From: Paenibacillus sp. Soil522
GTDB lineage: Bacteria; Bacillota; Bacilli; Paenibacillales; Paenibacillaceae
DNA length: 64,000 nucleotides
Assembly (NCBI RefSeq): GCF_001428245.1
Contig: NZ_LMRV01000041.1
Coordinates: forward strand, 1 to 64,000
Direction: 5' to 3'
Positions 25,127-33,759 of this stretch are shown piece after piece; position 1 is the stretch's first letter; each line of letters begins with the position of its first letter. Under the pieces are notes generated by a model. That model searched no databases. It was not told the origin of the DNA and saw nothing but the letters and a program-made list of their open reading frames with translations. The translations under genes and the position numbers were made by a program.

Positions 25127-26023
25127 TTGATTATTATTACTGTAATGCTCATATTATCTGTCGTTGTTATCAGCATACTTTTAATTTCCATTTTTGTTGG
25201 GTGGAAACTTTTGCATCCGCCGGCAAGACCTGTAGAAGATAGTCCAGCTAATTATTCTTTACAATACAAAAGCATCAGCTTTAAAAGCAGAGGAAACGAT
25301 ATTACCCTACACGGGTGGTATATACCGTCAGTCAAAGAAGAAAAAATGTCGCTAGTCTTCGGGCATGGATACCTTGCTAATCGAGAAGAACACAGGGCAC
25401 AAGCATTAAAATTAGCCAAGGCACTCGCTCACAACGGATATAGTATTTTGATGTTTGACTTTAGAGGTTGGGGTGAGTCTGAAGGGAAAATGACAACATT
25501 AGGATTGCACGAAAAAAAAGATATGCAGGGTGCAATTGACTGGTTGAAAGAAAATAAACCGAATTCGAGAGTGGGCCTAGTAGGATTTTCAATGGGAGCT
25601 GCAACTGCTTTGTTGGTAGCAGCAGAGGAAAGCTGCGTTGAGGTTATTGTTGCTGATAGTCCTTTTAGTGATCTAAAGGCATACTTGTCTGAAAACATGT
25701 CCTACTTCACAAAGCTTCCCAAATATCCGTTTACTCCAATTATTCTAATGACGCTTCCCTTATTATCGGGCGTGAATCCGAATCTTGTAAGACCAATCGA
25801 GGCAATAAAAAAGGTTTATCCTAGAAAAGTTTTATTCATTCATAGCGATTCAGACAGAACGATTTTTTACAGACACAGCGAACTTTTATCAAGTCATTAT
25901 CCCGACAAGTTTGATTTCTGGAAGACTTCCGGTGTATTGCATTTGAGAAGTCACCAAACCTTTTCTGCGGAATATCAGGAAAAGGTACTTTCCTTTTTAG
26001 ATTCTGTTGCGGACGTGAAGTAG
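25127..26023 (+). CDS. alpha/beta hydrolase, YqkD-like
   Basis: Start at TTG 25127, 6 nt after AAAGGA. TTG 25121 is also possible. About 298 residues. An N-terminal hydrophobic helix (about 1-27) would anchor it in the membrane. The fold follows: FGHGYLANREEH oxyanion region, FDFRGWGES, nucleophile elbow GFSMG (Ser near 150), acid Asp in IHSDSDRTI and His in HLRSHQ. This is the serine aminopeptidase/hydrolase_4 class found as YqkD in Bacillus. The substrate is unknown. The histidine kinase gene follows 33 nt later. Confidence 0.85.
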   Translation: MIIITVMLILSVVVISILLISIFVGWKLLHPPARPVEDSPANYSLQYKSISFKSRGNDITLHGWYIPSVKEEKMSLVFGHGYLANREEHRAQALKLAKALAHNGYSILMFDFRGWGESEGKMTTLGLHEKKDMQGAIDWLKENKPNSRVGLVGFSMGAATALLVAAEESCVEVIVADSPFSDLKAYLSENMSYFTKLPKYPFTPIILMTLPLLSGVNPNLVRPIEAIKKVYPRKVLFIHSDSDRTIFYRHSELLSSHYPDKFDFWKTSGVLHLRSHQTFSAEYQEKVLSFLDSVADVK

Positions 26024-26056
26024 TATGGCTTACCTGGGGAGTTATGAGGTGTTGTT

Positions 26057-27430
26057 ATGGTACTGACCTTTATCCTTCTTTATACAATAGCCGCAACTAT
26101 CTACCTTAATAATAAAGAAAAGGATTGGGCAAAGTGGATTAGCTTATTATGTTTTTCGTTTGGTAGTGGCGCATTTGGAAAATCACTTGTCGAATCATTT
26201 TTTCCGTATTGGGTCACGTACAATTTAGTGGAACCTTCTTTTGAATACTTATTTCAAGTCGCCTATAGCGTAGGAAGTTTTTTGAATCAGGCTGCATCCC
26301 CTTACTTTTTTATTATGTTCGTACTCACCTATTGCGGGTCCTATTCAACTAAACGCCTAAAAATGTTTGGATTTCTATTTTTGATTCCTTTGTTGGTATT
26401 GATTCCGAATACGACATTCTACCCAAAGATCGAACACAACTACATCCTGTTAGCCTGTTGGGGTATCTTCTGTTTTGGCTTAGGGAGCGTGTATTTAATT
26501 TATTGCTCCGTTAAAGAGAAGAACAGGGCGTTGAAGAAAGAACGCAAGTTCATAAATTTTTTAATAGTGCCCCCGGTTCTAGCAAATATAGTAACGAATT
26601 ATATTGGCCATGCAATTGGCCTGACAACCATGTGGAGGTTAAACGCTATTCCCGTTGTATTAGTTACAATTACGTTAATTGCGATGGTCACAAAGTTTGG
26701 AATATTAGGAATAAGGCTCAGACTTGAAAAGCAAGCTTTTGGTAACACCATGAAAGCAGTATCATCAGGAACGGCAATTCTCAACCATACAATAAAAAAT
26801 GAAATCGGTAAGATTTTTATTCTATCTGACCGGATTAAGTATGTAGCCGCTCAGAATGATCAAGGTTTGATTCTGAGAGACGTGGATACGATTCTTGATT
26901 CAACCAGCCATATGCTTTCAATGGTTGATCGAATTCAGCAACAATCTCAGGAAATAATTCTAAAACCTGATTATCACTTAGTATATGGACTCATCGAATC
27001 AAGTATTGAGATGACAAAGCCCTATTTGCTAAGCAAGAACATAGAAGTGATAAGAAACATAAAGACGGCATCGAAAATCTATTCCGATAATGTTCATTTA
27101 CAGGAAGTGTTTAGAAACCTCATCAAAAATGCTGTAGAGGCAATGGGGAATGGGGGGCAGCTTCGCATTTCAGCGTTTGAGACCCGGAAGGCTATCAATG
27201 TAGAGTTTCAGGATAACGGATCAGGGATCGATTCAGAGGTTCTTAATCACATATTCCAGCCATACTTCACGACTAAGAATAGAAGCTTAAATTTCGGGTT
27301 GGGTTTATCTTATTGCATCAACGTTCTTCAAAAACATAACGGAGTGATAGATGTTAGAAGCCAAGTGGGCGAGGGCACAACTTTCAGCCTGCAGTTTCCG
27401 ATCAAACGCCGCGCGGTTACAAAAGACTGA
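26057..27430 (+). CDS. membrane sensor histidine kinase
   Basis: 457 residues from ATG 26057. The N-terminal half has about seven hydrophobic helices (1-225) acting as a membrane sensor. The phospho-acceptor is His in ILNHTIKNEIGKI (about 244), followed by an HATPase domain with the N box FRNLIKNAVEAMGNGG, G1 box DNGSGI and G2 box FGLGLSYC. It should autophosphorylate and pass phosphate to the response regulator encoded 51 nt downstream. The signal is unknown. The adjacent hydrolase gene suggests an envelope or lipid-related stimulus, which is inference. Confidence 0.9.
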   Translation: MVLTFILLYTIAATIYLNNKEKDWAKWISLLCFSFGSGAFGKSLVESFFPYWVTYNLVEPSFEYLFQVAYSVGSFLNQAASPYFFIMFVLTYCGSYSTKRLKMFGFLFLIPLLVLIPNTTFYPKIEHNYILLACWGIFCFGLGSVYLIYCSVKEKNRALKKERKFINFLIVPPVLANIVTNYIGHAIGLTTMWRLNAIPVVLVTITLIAMVTKFGILGIRLRLEKQAFGNTMKAVSSGTAILNHTIKNEIGKIFILSDRIKYVAAQNDQGLILRDVDTILDSTSHMLSMVDRIQQQSQEIILKPDYHLVYGLIESSIEMTKPYLLSKNIEVIRNIKTASKIYSDNVHLQEVFRNLIKNAVEAMGNGGQLRISAFETRKAINVEFQDNGSGIDSEVLNHIFQPYFTTKNRSLNFGLGLSYCINVLQKHNGVIDVRSQVGEGTTFSLQFPIKRRAVTKD

Positions 27431-27481
27431 ATCAGATTAGTAATTTAGTGATCCGCATTCGGCAGCAAGGGAGGATATCCA

Positions 27482-28063
27482 ATGAATAAGATCAATGTAA
27501 TGCTGTTAGAAGATGATCCGGTATGGACAGATTGTATCTCTTCCTATATTGAACGAGAGCATGATATCGCGGTTATATGCTGCACGGCCAGCAAAGAGGA
27601 AGCAATTCAGTCTTTTCGACTCAACAAAGTGGACGTTGCTTTAGTCGATATCATGTTAAGCCCTAATTGCTGTGATGGGCTTGATGCAGCGTATGAACTC
27701 AAGCAGATGGGACTATCCAACATTATTATGTTAACGAGCCTAAATGAGAAAGAAGTTATATTGGATGCCTTTGATAAAGGAGCTATGAACTATATAACCA
27801 AAACCTCATTTAGAGACATTCCGCAAGCAATTAGGGAAGCTTATAATGAGAGTGCAGGAGTCCATCCAGACGCATCTTACGTACTTATATCTGAATTGAA
27901 GAAGGAGCGGCGACTAAATAAAATCTTGACACCTACAGAGAGAGAAGTGTATGACCTAAAAGAGAAGGGGATGAATAAAGCGGAAATAGCGAAGTATCTG
28001 TGTTATTCAGTTGATACCGTAAAAAAGCAGATAAAACGAATACAAAGTAAAATAAGGGGTTAG
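27482..28063 (+). CDS. NarL/LuxR-type response regulator
   Basis: 193 residues, ATG 27482 after GGGAGGA. The receiver domain has the acidic pair EDD at 10-12, the phospho-Asp in DVALVDIM (about 57), Thr in MLTS and Lys in YITK. The C-terminal LuxR-type helix-turn-helix reads LTPTEREVYDLKEKGMNKAE then SVDTVKKQIKRI. It is the partner of the preceding kinase. A strong hairpin overlaps its stop codon and ends the operon. Target genes are not evident. Confidence 0.9.
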   Translation: MNKINVMLLEDDPVWTDCISSYIEREHDIAVICCTASKEEAIQSFRLNKVDVALVDIMLSPNCCDGLDAAYELKQMGLSNIIMLTSLNEKEVILDAFDKGAMNYITKTSFRDIPQAIREAYNESAGVHPDASYVLISELKKERRLNKILTPTEREVYDLKEKGMNKAEIAKYLCYSVDTVKKQIKRIQSKIRG

Positions 28064-28088
28064 CCGTATATGGCTATCCCCTTATTTT
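28049..28088 (+). terminator. terminator after the two-component genes
   Basis: AAAATAAGGGGTTAGCC at 28049-28065 pairs with GGCTATCCCCTTATTTT at 28072-28088 around a 6-nt loop. It includes the stop codon of the response regulator and works in both directions. Confidence 0.85.
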
Positions 28089-28221
28089 ATCATATCTAGT
28101 CATATTTTGGGAGGGTGTTTTTTAGGCCCTCCCCTTGAATTTGTCGAAGCTTGTATACTGTTGCTACAGCAGTTAATTACTATTCCCTAAAGAATATGTT
28201 CGGGAAGGAGGGTGCAGATAT

Positions 28222-28419
28222 ATACCAGATAAAATCAAGGACCTGAGGCTTTCAAAAGGATGGTCCCAGAATATGTTGTCTCAAAAGTCAGGCGTTTCGC
28301 AATCGACCATTTCTAAACTTGAAACAGACAAGCGGAAGTGGGGAGGGTGTTACAAAAGCATGAAAAAGATCGCGGTCGCCTTCGGTGTTACGATGGAGTA
28401 TTTGGAGGATGAGCAGTGA
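28222..28419 (+). CDS. small XRE-type repressor with no standard start codon
   Basis: A 65-residue frame reads KIKDLRLSKGWSQNMLSQKS, then GVSQSTISKLETDKRK and KIAVAFGVTMEYLEDEQ. It is a complete Cro/CI-type helix-turn-helix domain. A perfect GGAAGGAGGG site lies at 28203-28212, but the only codon at proper distance is ATA 28222. No ATG, GTG or TTG occurs in frame before the motif. Either an ATA start is used, or a small change has damaged the start. It opens the mobile-element regulatory region. Confidence 0.6.
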   Translation: MPDKIKDLRLSKGWSQNMLSQKSGVSQSTISKLETDKRKWGGCYKSMKKIAVAFGVTMEYLEDEQ

Positions 28420-28457
28420 AACCTTTACCCCCTGCAATTCACCCAAAAATCCCGGTC

Positions 28458-28781
28458 TTATGAAAGACCCTTGAATTCTCGGATCAATGCAAGTAAAGCT
28501 TTTTGTTCTCCAGGTGCAATTTGACGACATGCTTGAATGAGATGATAAAGATCAGGTGGAATTTCAGTTTGTTGTAAAGAATCCATAAAGAATTCCGAAA
28601 TATTAGTATCCAGCACACTTAAAATTGCGAGAAGCATGTTGATATCAGGAACGGCTCTGTTATTTTCAAACTTGCTTATATAACCTTGGGAAATATTCAG
28701 TTTTTCTGCTACTTCTTTTGCAGATAGTCCCTTTGATTTCCTTAAATTTTTTAGTTTTTCTCCATCAAATAGGTTATCCAT
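28458..28781 (-). CDS. XRE-family regulator of the conjugative module
   Basis: 107 residues on the minus strand. The helix-turn-helix is LKNLRKSKGLSAKEVAEKLN then ISQGYISKFENNRAVPD, and a C-terminal helical tail may dimerise. It is transcribed away from the conjugation operon, with the shared control region 28782-29016 between. This is the arrangement of ImmR-type repressors of integrative conjugative elements. It probably represses the promoter at 28882-28910. Confidence 0.85.
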   Translation of the reverse strand: MDNLFDGEKLKNLRKSKGLSAKEVAEKLNISQGYISKFENNRAVPDINMLLAILSVLDTNISEFFMDSLQQTEIPPDLYHLIQACRQIAPGEQKALLALIREFKGLS

Positions 28782-28881
28782 TAGGTAAAACTCCTTTGCC
28801 AGTTACAAGGGTACTAACATAACAATAATGACATAAAAACGCCATCAAAGCCATTAATAGTCCTATAATGAAATTTGTATA

Positions 28882-28910
28882 TTGACTAAATTACCATATA
28901 GGAATATAAT
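28882..28910 (+). promoter_or_regulatory. sigma-A-type promoter of the conjugation operon
   Basis: TTGACT at 28882-28887 and TATAAT at 28905-28910, spacer 17 bp, about 100 nt before the first operon gene. Short repeats CCTATA and TATAGG flank it and may be repressor sites. Confidence 0.65.
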
Positions 28911-29016
28911 TCAAATTGTAAGAACAATGTAGGGTTTACTGCTCACTAGAACCGTTCAATGTTGTCAGGAGGTTGGGGACAAAAGTCAGCTGTAATCCTT
29001 ATAAGGGAGGGGTGAG

Positions 29017-29241
29017 ATGCCAAAAGCCACAAAAAGTTATGTGAAACCACAAGGAGAATTTACAGTGGTGGACATTTCTTGCCGGGGACGGCTTTCTCCA
29101 ACAGCCTTTGCGCTTTGGGAGAGGTACGACAACAAATCACGGCTCGTCCATGAAGCGTTGGAACAGTACGCTGTTTTCGGGAAGAAAGTCATTGAGGACT
29201 TGGCGGAAATCAAACAAATGCTGAGGAGGTGGGAGAAATAA
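29017..29241 (+). CDS. small conjugation-operon protein, possibly DNA-binding
   Basis: 74 residues from ATG 29017 after GGGAGGGG. It begins with a basic tail, then a short beta-strand (GEFTVVDISC) and helices (SPTAFALWERYDNKSRLVHEA, then FGKKVIEDLAEIKQMLRRW). This strand-helix-helix outline is like ribbon-helix-helix proteins that assist relaxases or control transfer genes, but identity is unproven. The next gene overlaps its end by 13 nt. First gene of the operon. Confidence 0.55.
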   Translation: MPKATKSYVKPQGEFTVVDISCRGRLSPTAFALWERYDNKSRLVHEALEQYAVFGKKVIEDLAEIKQMLRRWEK

Positions 29242-29501
29242 ATAAGGATCAGAATTACAACGATGTTAACATTCTTCAGCCGTTATTCAACGGCACCGGG
29301 ATAAACTTTACCCAAAAACGATTACTAATGCAGCTTATTGCTACCGGTCAACAATTAACCATCATAGACACCGAAGATGAATACAAAGACATAGCAAAAT
29401 CTCTTCATGTAAAGATTGAGATTGAAAACGGCGTAAAAAAGGACAGCTTTAACGTTGGTGAAAACGATGCTCACGTGGAGCGTGTGAGTGGTAGCGGATG
29501 A
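29229..29501 (+). CDS. small protein resembling part of a VirB4-type ATPase
   Basis: 90 residues, start GTG 29229, overlapping both neighbours. The middle part TIIDTEDEYKDIAKSLHVKI resembles the strand and loop that follow the P-loop in VirB4 ATPases. The VirB4 of this same operon has IIILDPESEYKELCQNL at that place. The P-loop itself is absent. It may be an ATPase-derived partner protein or a worn gene fragment kept in the operon. The coupling protein gene starts 4 nt before its end. Confidence 0.45.
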   Translation: MGEINKDQNYNDVNILQPLFNGTGINFTQKRLLMQLIATGQQLTIIDTEDEYKDIAKSLHVKIEIENGVKKDSFNVGENDAHVERVSGSG

Positions 29502-31318
29502 AATGGATTACAATCATCCTTTTGCTTCTTATTGACACTCTTGTTGTACCGTCAGTCGTCAGGCTACCGAAACTTTTCTTGACGGTAAAGCCCGCCTCCA
29601 AGGTGCCTAGGCTTTGGCTAGAGCAATTTTCGCTGACCGACTCATGGACGCTACTGCTAGCTGATCCACAATCGCAAAAGCTGTTTCTGGTGCTTCAAGG
29701 GTTTCTGCTGCTCCTAATCTTCATGATCGTCTTGCAAGGTGGTAAGAAAAACAGCATTGTTGGCGTCGGCGGACCGCCTGCAGCCGGTAACGGCCATTAT
29801 GGATCTAGTCGGTTTCAGACGATGAAGGAGCTGGGCAAGACAACTACTCATTGGCCGTTCGGAACGATGGAACAGAAGGTGAAAGGAACCATGGTTCCCA
29901 TTAAAGGCGGGATTGTCTTGGGCGCAAGTTTAGCCAAGAAGTTCGCTTGGACAATCACCGAAGATCTGCACACGCTGATTATCGGGATTACTCGATCCGG
30001 AAAAACGCGAAGGACGGTACTGCCTACCATTTGGCAGCTGGCCTATGCTGGAGAAAGCATGATCCTGACGGACCCGAAATCAGAGCTCTTTGACCTAACG
30101 AGCGATTACTTAAAGAAAATGGGCTACAAGATCGTTTACTTGGATTTTCGTAAGCCGGGCCGCGGTAACCGCTGGAATCCGATGGCGCAAGTGGTATCTG
30201 CCATTGAAAAAGAGGATATGGCCGAGGCGATCCAGCAGGCATGGAGTATTGCGAATATGTTCGTGTATTCGAAACCCGGTGCCGAAAAAGGAGAGCCGAT
30301 CTGGCGCAATGGCGCGGAGTCCGTTATCGCGGCACTGATCCTAGCGGTTACGATGGAAGCTCCCAATCCAAAGCAAAAACACATGACCAGCGTTTACAAG
30401 ATGCTTGCCGAGTTAGGTGAGCCAGTTAAGACCCCAGACGGCGAGGAATATGTACCCATCAACGAATATTTCAAATCCCTACCACGGGACCATCCAGCCC
30501 GTGACGCATTAGCCACAGCACGACTTGCACCCGAGAAAATGCGGGGAAGCTTTTTCTCAGATGTTTCAGCACTCCTTAGACTCTTCTCCGATCCATCTAT
30601 CGCCTATTTAACCGGACAACAAGATCATGATCTTCATCAATCAGGCGTTGAAAAGACAGCAACGTATCTCATCATACCAGACGAAGACAAAACCAGGCAT
30701 TCCCTTGCGGCACTCTATGCGGATCAATCCTACCGTGCCCTCGTCGAACTGGCCAATCAAAACAAAGGCAGGCTGCCCGTTCGTGTGAATTATCTTTTGG
30801 ACGAATTTGGAAACATGCCAGCCATTAAGGATTTTGATGCAAAGCTTACCGTTTCCGGTGGCCGGGGCATCCGCTGGCATTTGATTGTGCAGGCTTTCCA
30901 GCAGCTTAAAAGCATCTATCCCACAACATCGGATACGATCCGGGGGAACTGTCATACGCTCATTTACTTACTTACTCAAGACACCGAAACAGCCAAGGAC
31001 ATTAGTCTGAAATGTGGCAAATACACGATCCAAACGCAAAATACCTCTACAACGGTTCGGAGCCATGACACATCCAGCGGCACTTCAACGGGTCTTACAG
31101 GCAGGGACCTCCTGACGATTGATGAGATACTGCGCTGGCCGGAAGACTTCTCACTCGTTCTTCGAGCAAGACAGTTTCCAGCTAAAGTACCTTTGCCGGA
31201 TTTATCCTACTGGCCAGCTAATCAAGAGTTTATTCCAACTGGAGGTGAAGAACCACGATTAATTGAGCGCGTACCGATCCATGTTCCTGCTGTTGCGGCT
31301 CCCAAAGCTGCGAGATGA
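29498..31318 (+). CDS. type IV coupling protein (VirD4/TraG/TrsK-like)
   Basis: 606 residues, start ATG 29498. Two N-terminal membrane helices (about 4-20 and 62-80) precede the ATPase domain. Walker A is GITRSGKT (about 163-171), followed by ILTDPKSELFDL. Walker B lies in YLLDEFGNMPAIKDF, followed by SGGRGIRWHLIVQAFQQL. The protein drives DNA from the relaxosome into the secretion channel. Length is close to TrsK/TraK of Gram-positive plasmids. It is the first large gene of the transfer operon. A poly-A tract at 31368-31383 follows in the gap. Confidence 0.93.
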   Translation: MKWITIILLLLIDTLVVPSVVRLPKLFLTVKPASKVPRLWLEQFSLTDSWTLLLADPQSQKLFLVLQGFLLLLIFMIVLQGGKKNSIVGVGGPPAAGNGHYGSSRFQTMKELGKTTTHWPFGTMEQKVKGTMVPIKGGIVLGASLAKKFAWTITEDLHTLIIGITRSGKTRRTVLPTIWQLAYAGESMILTDPKSELFDLTSDYLKKMGYKIVYLDFRKPGRGNRWNPMAQVVSAIEKEDMAEAIQQAWSIANMFVYSKPGAEKGEPIWRNGAESVIAALILAVTMEAPNPKQKHMTSVYKMLAELGEPVKTPDGEEYVPINEYFKSLPRDHPARDALATARLAPEKMRGSFFSDVSALLRLFSDPSIAYLTGQQDHDLHQSGVEKTATYLIIPDEDKTRHSLAALYADQSYRALVELANQNKGRLPVRVNYLLDEFGNMPAIKDFDAKLTVSGGRGIRWHLIVQAFQQLKSIYPTTSDTIRGNCHTLIYLLTQDTETAKDISLKCGKYTIQTQNTSTTVRSHDTSSGTSTGLTGRDLLTIDEILRWPEDFSLVLRARQFPAKVPLPDLSYWPANQEFIPTGGEEPRLIERVPIHVPAVAAPKAAR

Positions 31319-31475
31319 AAGGAGGCTTGATAAAATACCAAGTTTTCACATGTTAATACTTAGATTATGCAAAAAAAAAAAAAATCTCCCCCAAAGATGA
31401 GAGGGAGAAACAAAAAATCATTCGACATGTTCAGTGTATCAAAACCAAATCCAAATGTTAAGGAGATGTTTATAG

Positions 31476-31823
31476 ATGAAATTGTTCAAAAAAATAGTAT
31501 CGAAGATCAATAAAGGTGTCGTAGCCAAGATTTCTGTGTTGTCGTTCGCCATGATGATGGTAGCTGCTCCGGCCTTCGCCGCTACCCCTAATATCGTAAC
31601 TGGTGCATCGAACCTGATGAAAGATGCGCTGACGTGGGTGCTGATTCTCGTACCGGTAGCAGCAGCGCTGATGATCGGATTCCACGGCTGGATGAAATCT
31701 ATGGCTGACGATCCAAACGCCATTAGCGACCGGAACAAGAAGATGAAGAACGTCGCGATTGGTGCAGCTATCGCCGAGTGCACAAGTGGACTTGTAACGG
31801 TATTTCTGGGCTACTTTGCCTAA
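31476..31823 (+). CDS. pilin-like membrane protein (VirB2/TrbC type)
   Basis: 115 residues with a signal-like N-terminus ending near AFAATPN. A second hydrophobic helix follows (WVLILVPVAAALMIGFHGW), then a charged loop DDPNAISDRNKKMKNV and a third helix. This is the layout of VirB2-like subunits in Gram-positive conjugation systems. A strong terminator follows directly, which should make this protein more abundant than those encoded downstream. Confidence 0.75.
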   Translation: MKLFKKIVSKINKGVVAKISVLSFAMMMVAAPAFAATPNIVTGASNLMKDALTWVLILVPVAAALMIGFHGWMKSMADDPNAISDRNKKMKNVAIGAAIAECTSGLVTVFLGYFA

Positions 31824-31829
31824 TCAAAC

Positions 31830-31859
31830 AAAAGGGCAGTGCTCTGGCACTGCCCTTTT
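31830..31859 (+). terminator. strong hairpin inside the transfer operon
   Basis: AAAAGGGCAGTGC at 31830-31842 pairs perfectly with GCACTGCCCTTTT at 31847-31859 over TCTG, followed by T. It sits between the pilin-like and VirB6-like genes. Confidence 0.85.
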
Positions 31860-31899
31860 TCTACCTCGGCAGAACTTCACTTGTAGGCGGTGATAAAGA

Positions 31900-32781
31900 G
31901 TGAACATAGATGAAAAAATAGGAAAACTTTTACTAAATGCGCTCACCTATGCTATCAGAATAGTTACAGAGGAGGCTATCGATTGGTTCATTTCGCTCCT
32001 TGCAACCATTCAAGCATATACGAATGTTTTTTTCGATTTGGATGTTGTCGATTCAGGAATAGTCTACGCCCAACTATTAGCAGGTACCATTTTGATTGTG
32101 AAAGTCGCGTATGAAGCATTTATGACGTATATCATGCGGCTTGACGGGGACCCGAACGCCGATCCAGGCGGTCTGCTGCTTCGTACAGCTCGAGCAGCTG
32201 CTGTCATTGGCTCTGTACCGTGGATCGTCACATGGATTATGGAGTTTGGAACCGCCCTATCACAAGACATAGCGTATTTGCCCGGTTTGAACGTGGAAAA
32301 CGGTTCACGAGAAATTCAAACGATCTTTGAGTCACTTGTAGAAATCGGCAAATATGAATTGTTCTATTGTCTATTAATTATAGTTGCTTTTGTTTTTTTA
32401 ATCATGGTCGTTCTCCAGACCGTTGTTCGTGCGGCGCAACTGGCGATGATTGCGGTAAGTGGTTCCTTCATGGCCCTTGGCCTCACTAATCCGGATAGTC
32501 AATTGTTTCAGTCGTGGTGGAGAGAACTGGTGAGCGTATCCTTATCGCACGGTATCCAGTTATTTATGCTCAAAGTAAGCTTCTACGCGTTGATGTTTAA
32601 AACAGATGGGTTTGTCATGGGTAACTTGCTTATGTTTTGTGCGGCCATATGGGTCGCTTATACGTCACCAACCGTCTTGAAACAGTATATGTACTCTTCC
32701 GGAGTCGGGCGGGCTGCAACAGGAGCTACGCGATCGGTCACGCGCATGGTAATGAGTAGAGCTTTTATTCGGGGGAGGTAA
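31900..32781 (+). CDS. VirB6/TrbL-like conjugation membrane protein
   Basis: 293 residues, GTG 31900 after GGCGGTGA. Six or more hydrophobic helices. Typical features are the long helix after LDGDPNADPGGLLLRTARAA and the central QTVVRAAQLAMIAVSGSFMA segment, resembling TrsL/TrbL proteins that form the inner channel. The C-terminus is basic. It fits between pilin-like and VirB3-like genes as in other Gram-positive transfer operons. Confidence 0.8.
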   Translation: MNIDEKIGKLLLNALTYAIRIVTEEAIDWFISLLATIQAYTNVFFDLDVVDSGIVYAQLLAGTILIVKVAYEAFMTYIMRLDGDPNADPGGLLLRTARAAAVIGSVPWIVTWIMEFGTALSQDIAYLPGLNVENGSREIQTIFESLVEIGKYELFYCLLIIVAFVFLIMVVLQTVVRAAQLAMIAVSGSFMALGLTNPDSQLFQSWWRELVSVSLSHGIQLFMLKVSFYALMFKTDGFVMGNLLMFCAAIWVAYTSPTVLKQYMYSSGVGRAATGATRSVTRMVMSRAFIRGR

Positions 32782-32788
32782 GTAGGCC

Positions 32789-33097
32789 ATGGCCAATTTT
32801 ATCGTACCGAAAAATGTCAAAAGCCGATTTGAATTTTTCCCTAGTTTCGGCTGGAAAGAACTTATCTTCCTGCTGCTTGGTACCGTAACGGGCCTCTTGA
32901 TATCCGGGATCATCTTTATAGCGAGTCATCACTTAGCTGCTTTTCTGGCCATACCAATTGGTGCAGCTCTCGGTTTTTTAGTCGGAAAACCAGATCCGCG
33001 AACGGGAAAGAACCTCTTAACATTAATGAAGGACTTTAAAGATTTTCAGACAAGACCCAAACGATACCACTTTCAATACGGGGAGGGGCGAAAGTAG
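32789..33097 (+). CDS. PrgI/VirB3-like membrane protein
   Basis: 102 residues, ATG 32789. It opens with FIVPKNVKSRFEFFPSFGWK, as PrgI-family proteins do, then has two close membrane helices (about 28-70) and a short basic tail ending DFQTRPKRYHF. This small protein usually accompanies VirB4. It directly precedes the TrsD-like and VirB4 genes, with no gap. Confidence 0.8.
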   Translation: MANFIVPKNVKSRFEFFPSFGWKELIFLLLGTVTGLLISGIIFIASHHLAAFLAIPIGAALGFLVGKPDPRTGKNLLTLMKDFKDFQTRPKRYHFQYGEGRK

Positions 33098-33757
33098 ATG
33101 CTTAAATGGCCCTTTAGTAAAAATACATCACGGGGCGGATCATCGGCTGCGGCAAAGGGCTCGCCCTCCACGCAAGGCTGGTTCCCGATTAAAGATATCA
33201 GCAACGGTTTTATTCACCGCAGAGACGGCCAGCTCGTGGCTGCCGTGAAGGTAGCGCCCGTCAACATTTTTTTACTCACGGAAACCGAACGGGTGCGGAA
33301 GATCAAGCTGCTCGAAGAAGTACTTAACGGCATTGATTACCGCTATCAGATCGTTTCTATCGCCCGGCCCATCGATTTGGACACGTATATTAATCGCCTT
33401 GGGGAGATGAAGAACGAAGAGACTAACCGCATCAAGATACGATTGTTAACGGGGTATATGAAGCATGCCGCCGCGATGGCCACAAGCGGAGAGGCGCTGA
33501 TTCGGGAGTTTTATATGCTGCTCGTGCAGCCACAAAGCAACCTAAAGAAGCCCAAGCTGGACGAACAAATTCTGTACCGGCGGGCGCAGGAGCTGGCCAC
33601 CAATCTCAGCAGCTCCGATCTGCTCAGTTATGTTTGTTCCGATGAGGAACTGCGTGATTTGGAATTTGTGTTCTTTCATTCAAGTCATGCCGCCCATGAA
33701 CGGGCACCGCTCACCAATTTCAGTCTTCCGACAACCTACAGACCACAGGAGGTGTAA
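33098..33757 (+). CDS. TrsD/TraD-like conjugation protein
   Basis: 219 residues. After a Ser/Gly-rich N-terminus it reads FPIKDISNGFIHRRDGQLVAAVKV, followed by an alpha/beta domain. This resembles the separate TrsD protein of staphylococcal transfer plasmids, which corresponds to the N-terminal part of longer VirB4 proteins. No membrane helix and no P-loop. It ends 3 nt before the VirB4-like gene, so the two likely form one functional unit. Confidence 0.7.
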   Translation: MLKWPFSKNTSRGGSSAAAKGSPSTQGWFPIKDISNGFIHRRDGQLVAAVKVAPVNIFLLTETERVRKIKLLEEVLNGIDYRYQIVSIARPIDLDTYINRLGEMKNEETNRIKIRLLTGYMKHAAAMATSGEALIREFYMLLVQPQSNLKKPKLDEQILYRRAQELATNLSSSDLLSYVCSDEELRDLEFVFFHSSHAAHERAPLTNFSLPTTYRPQEV

Positions 33758-33759
33758 AG

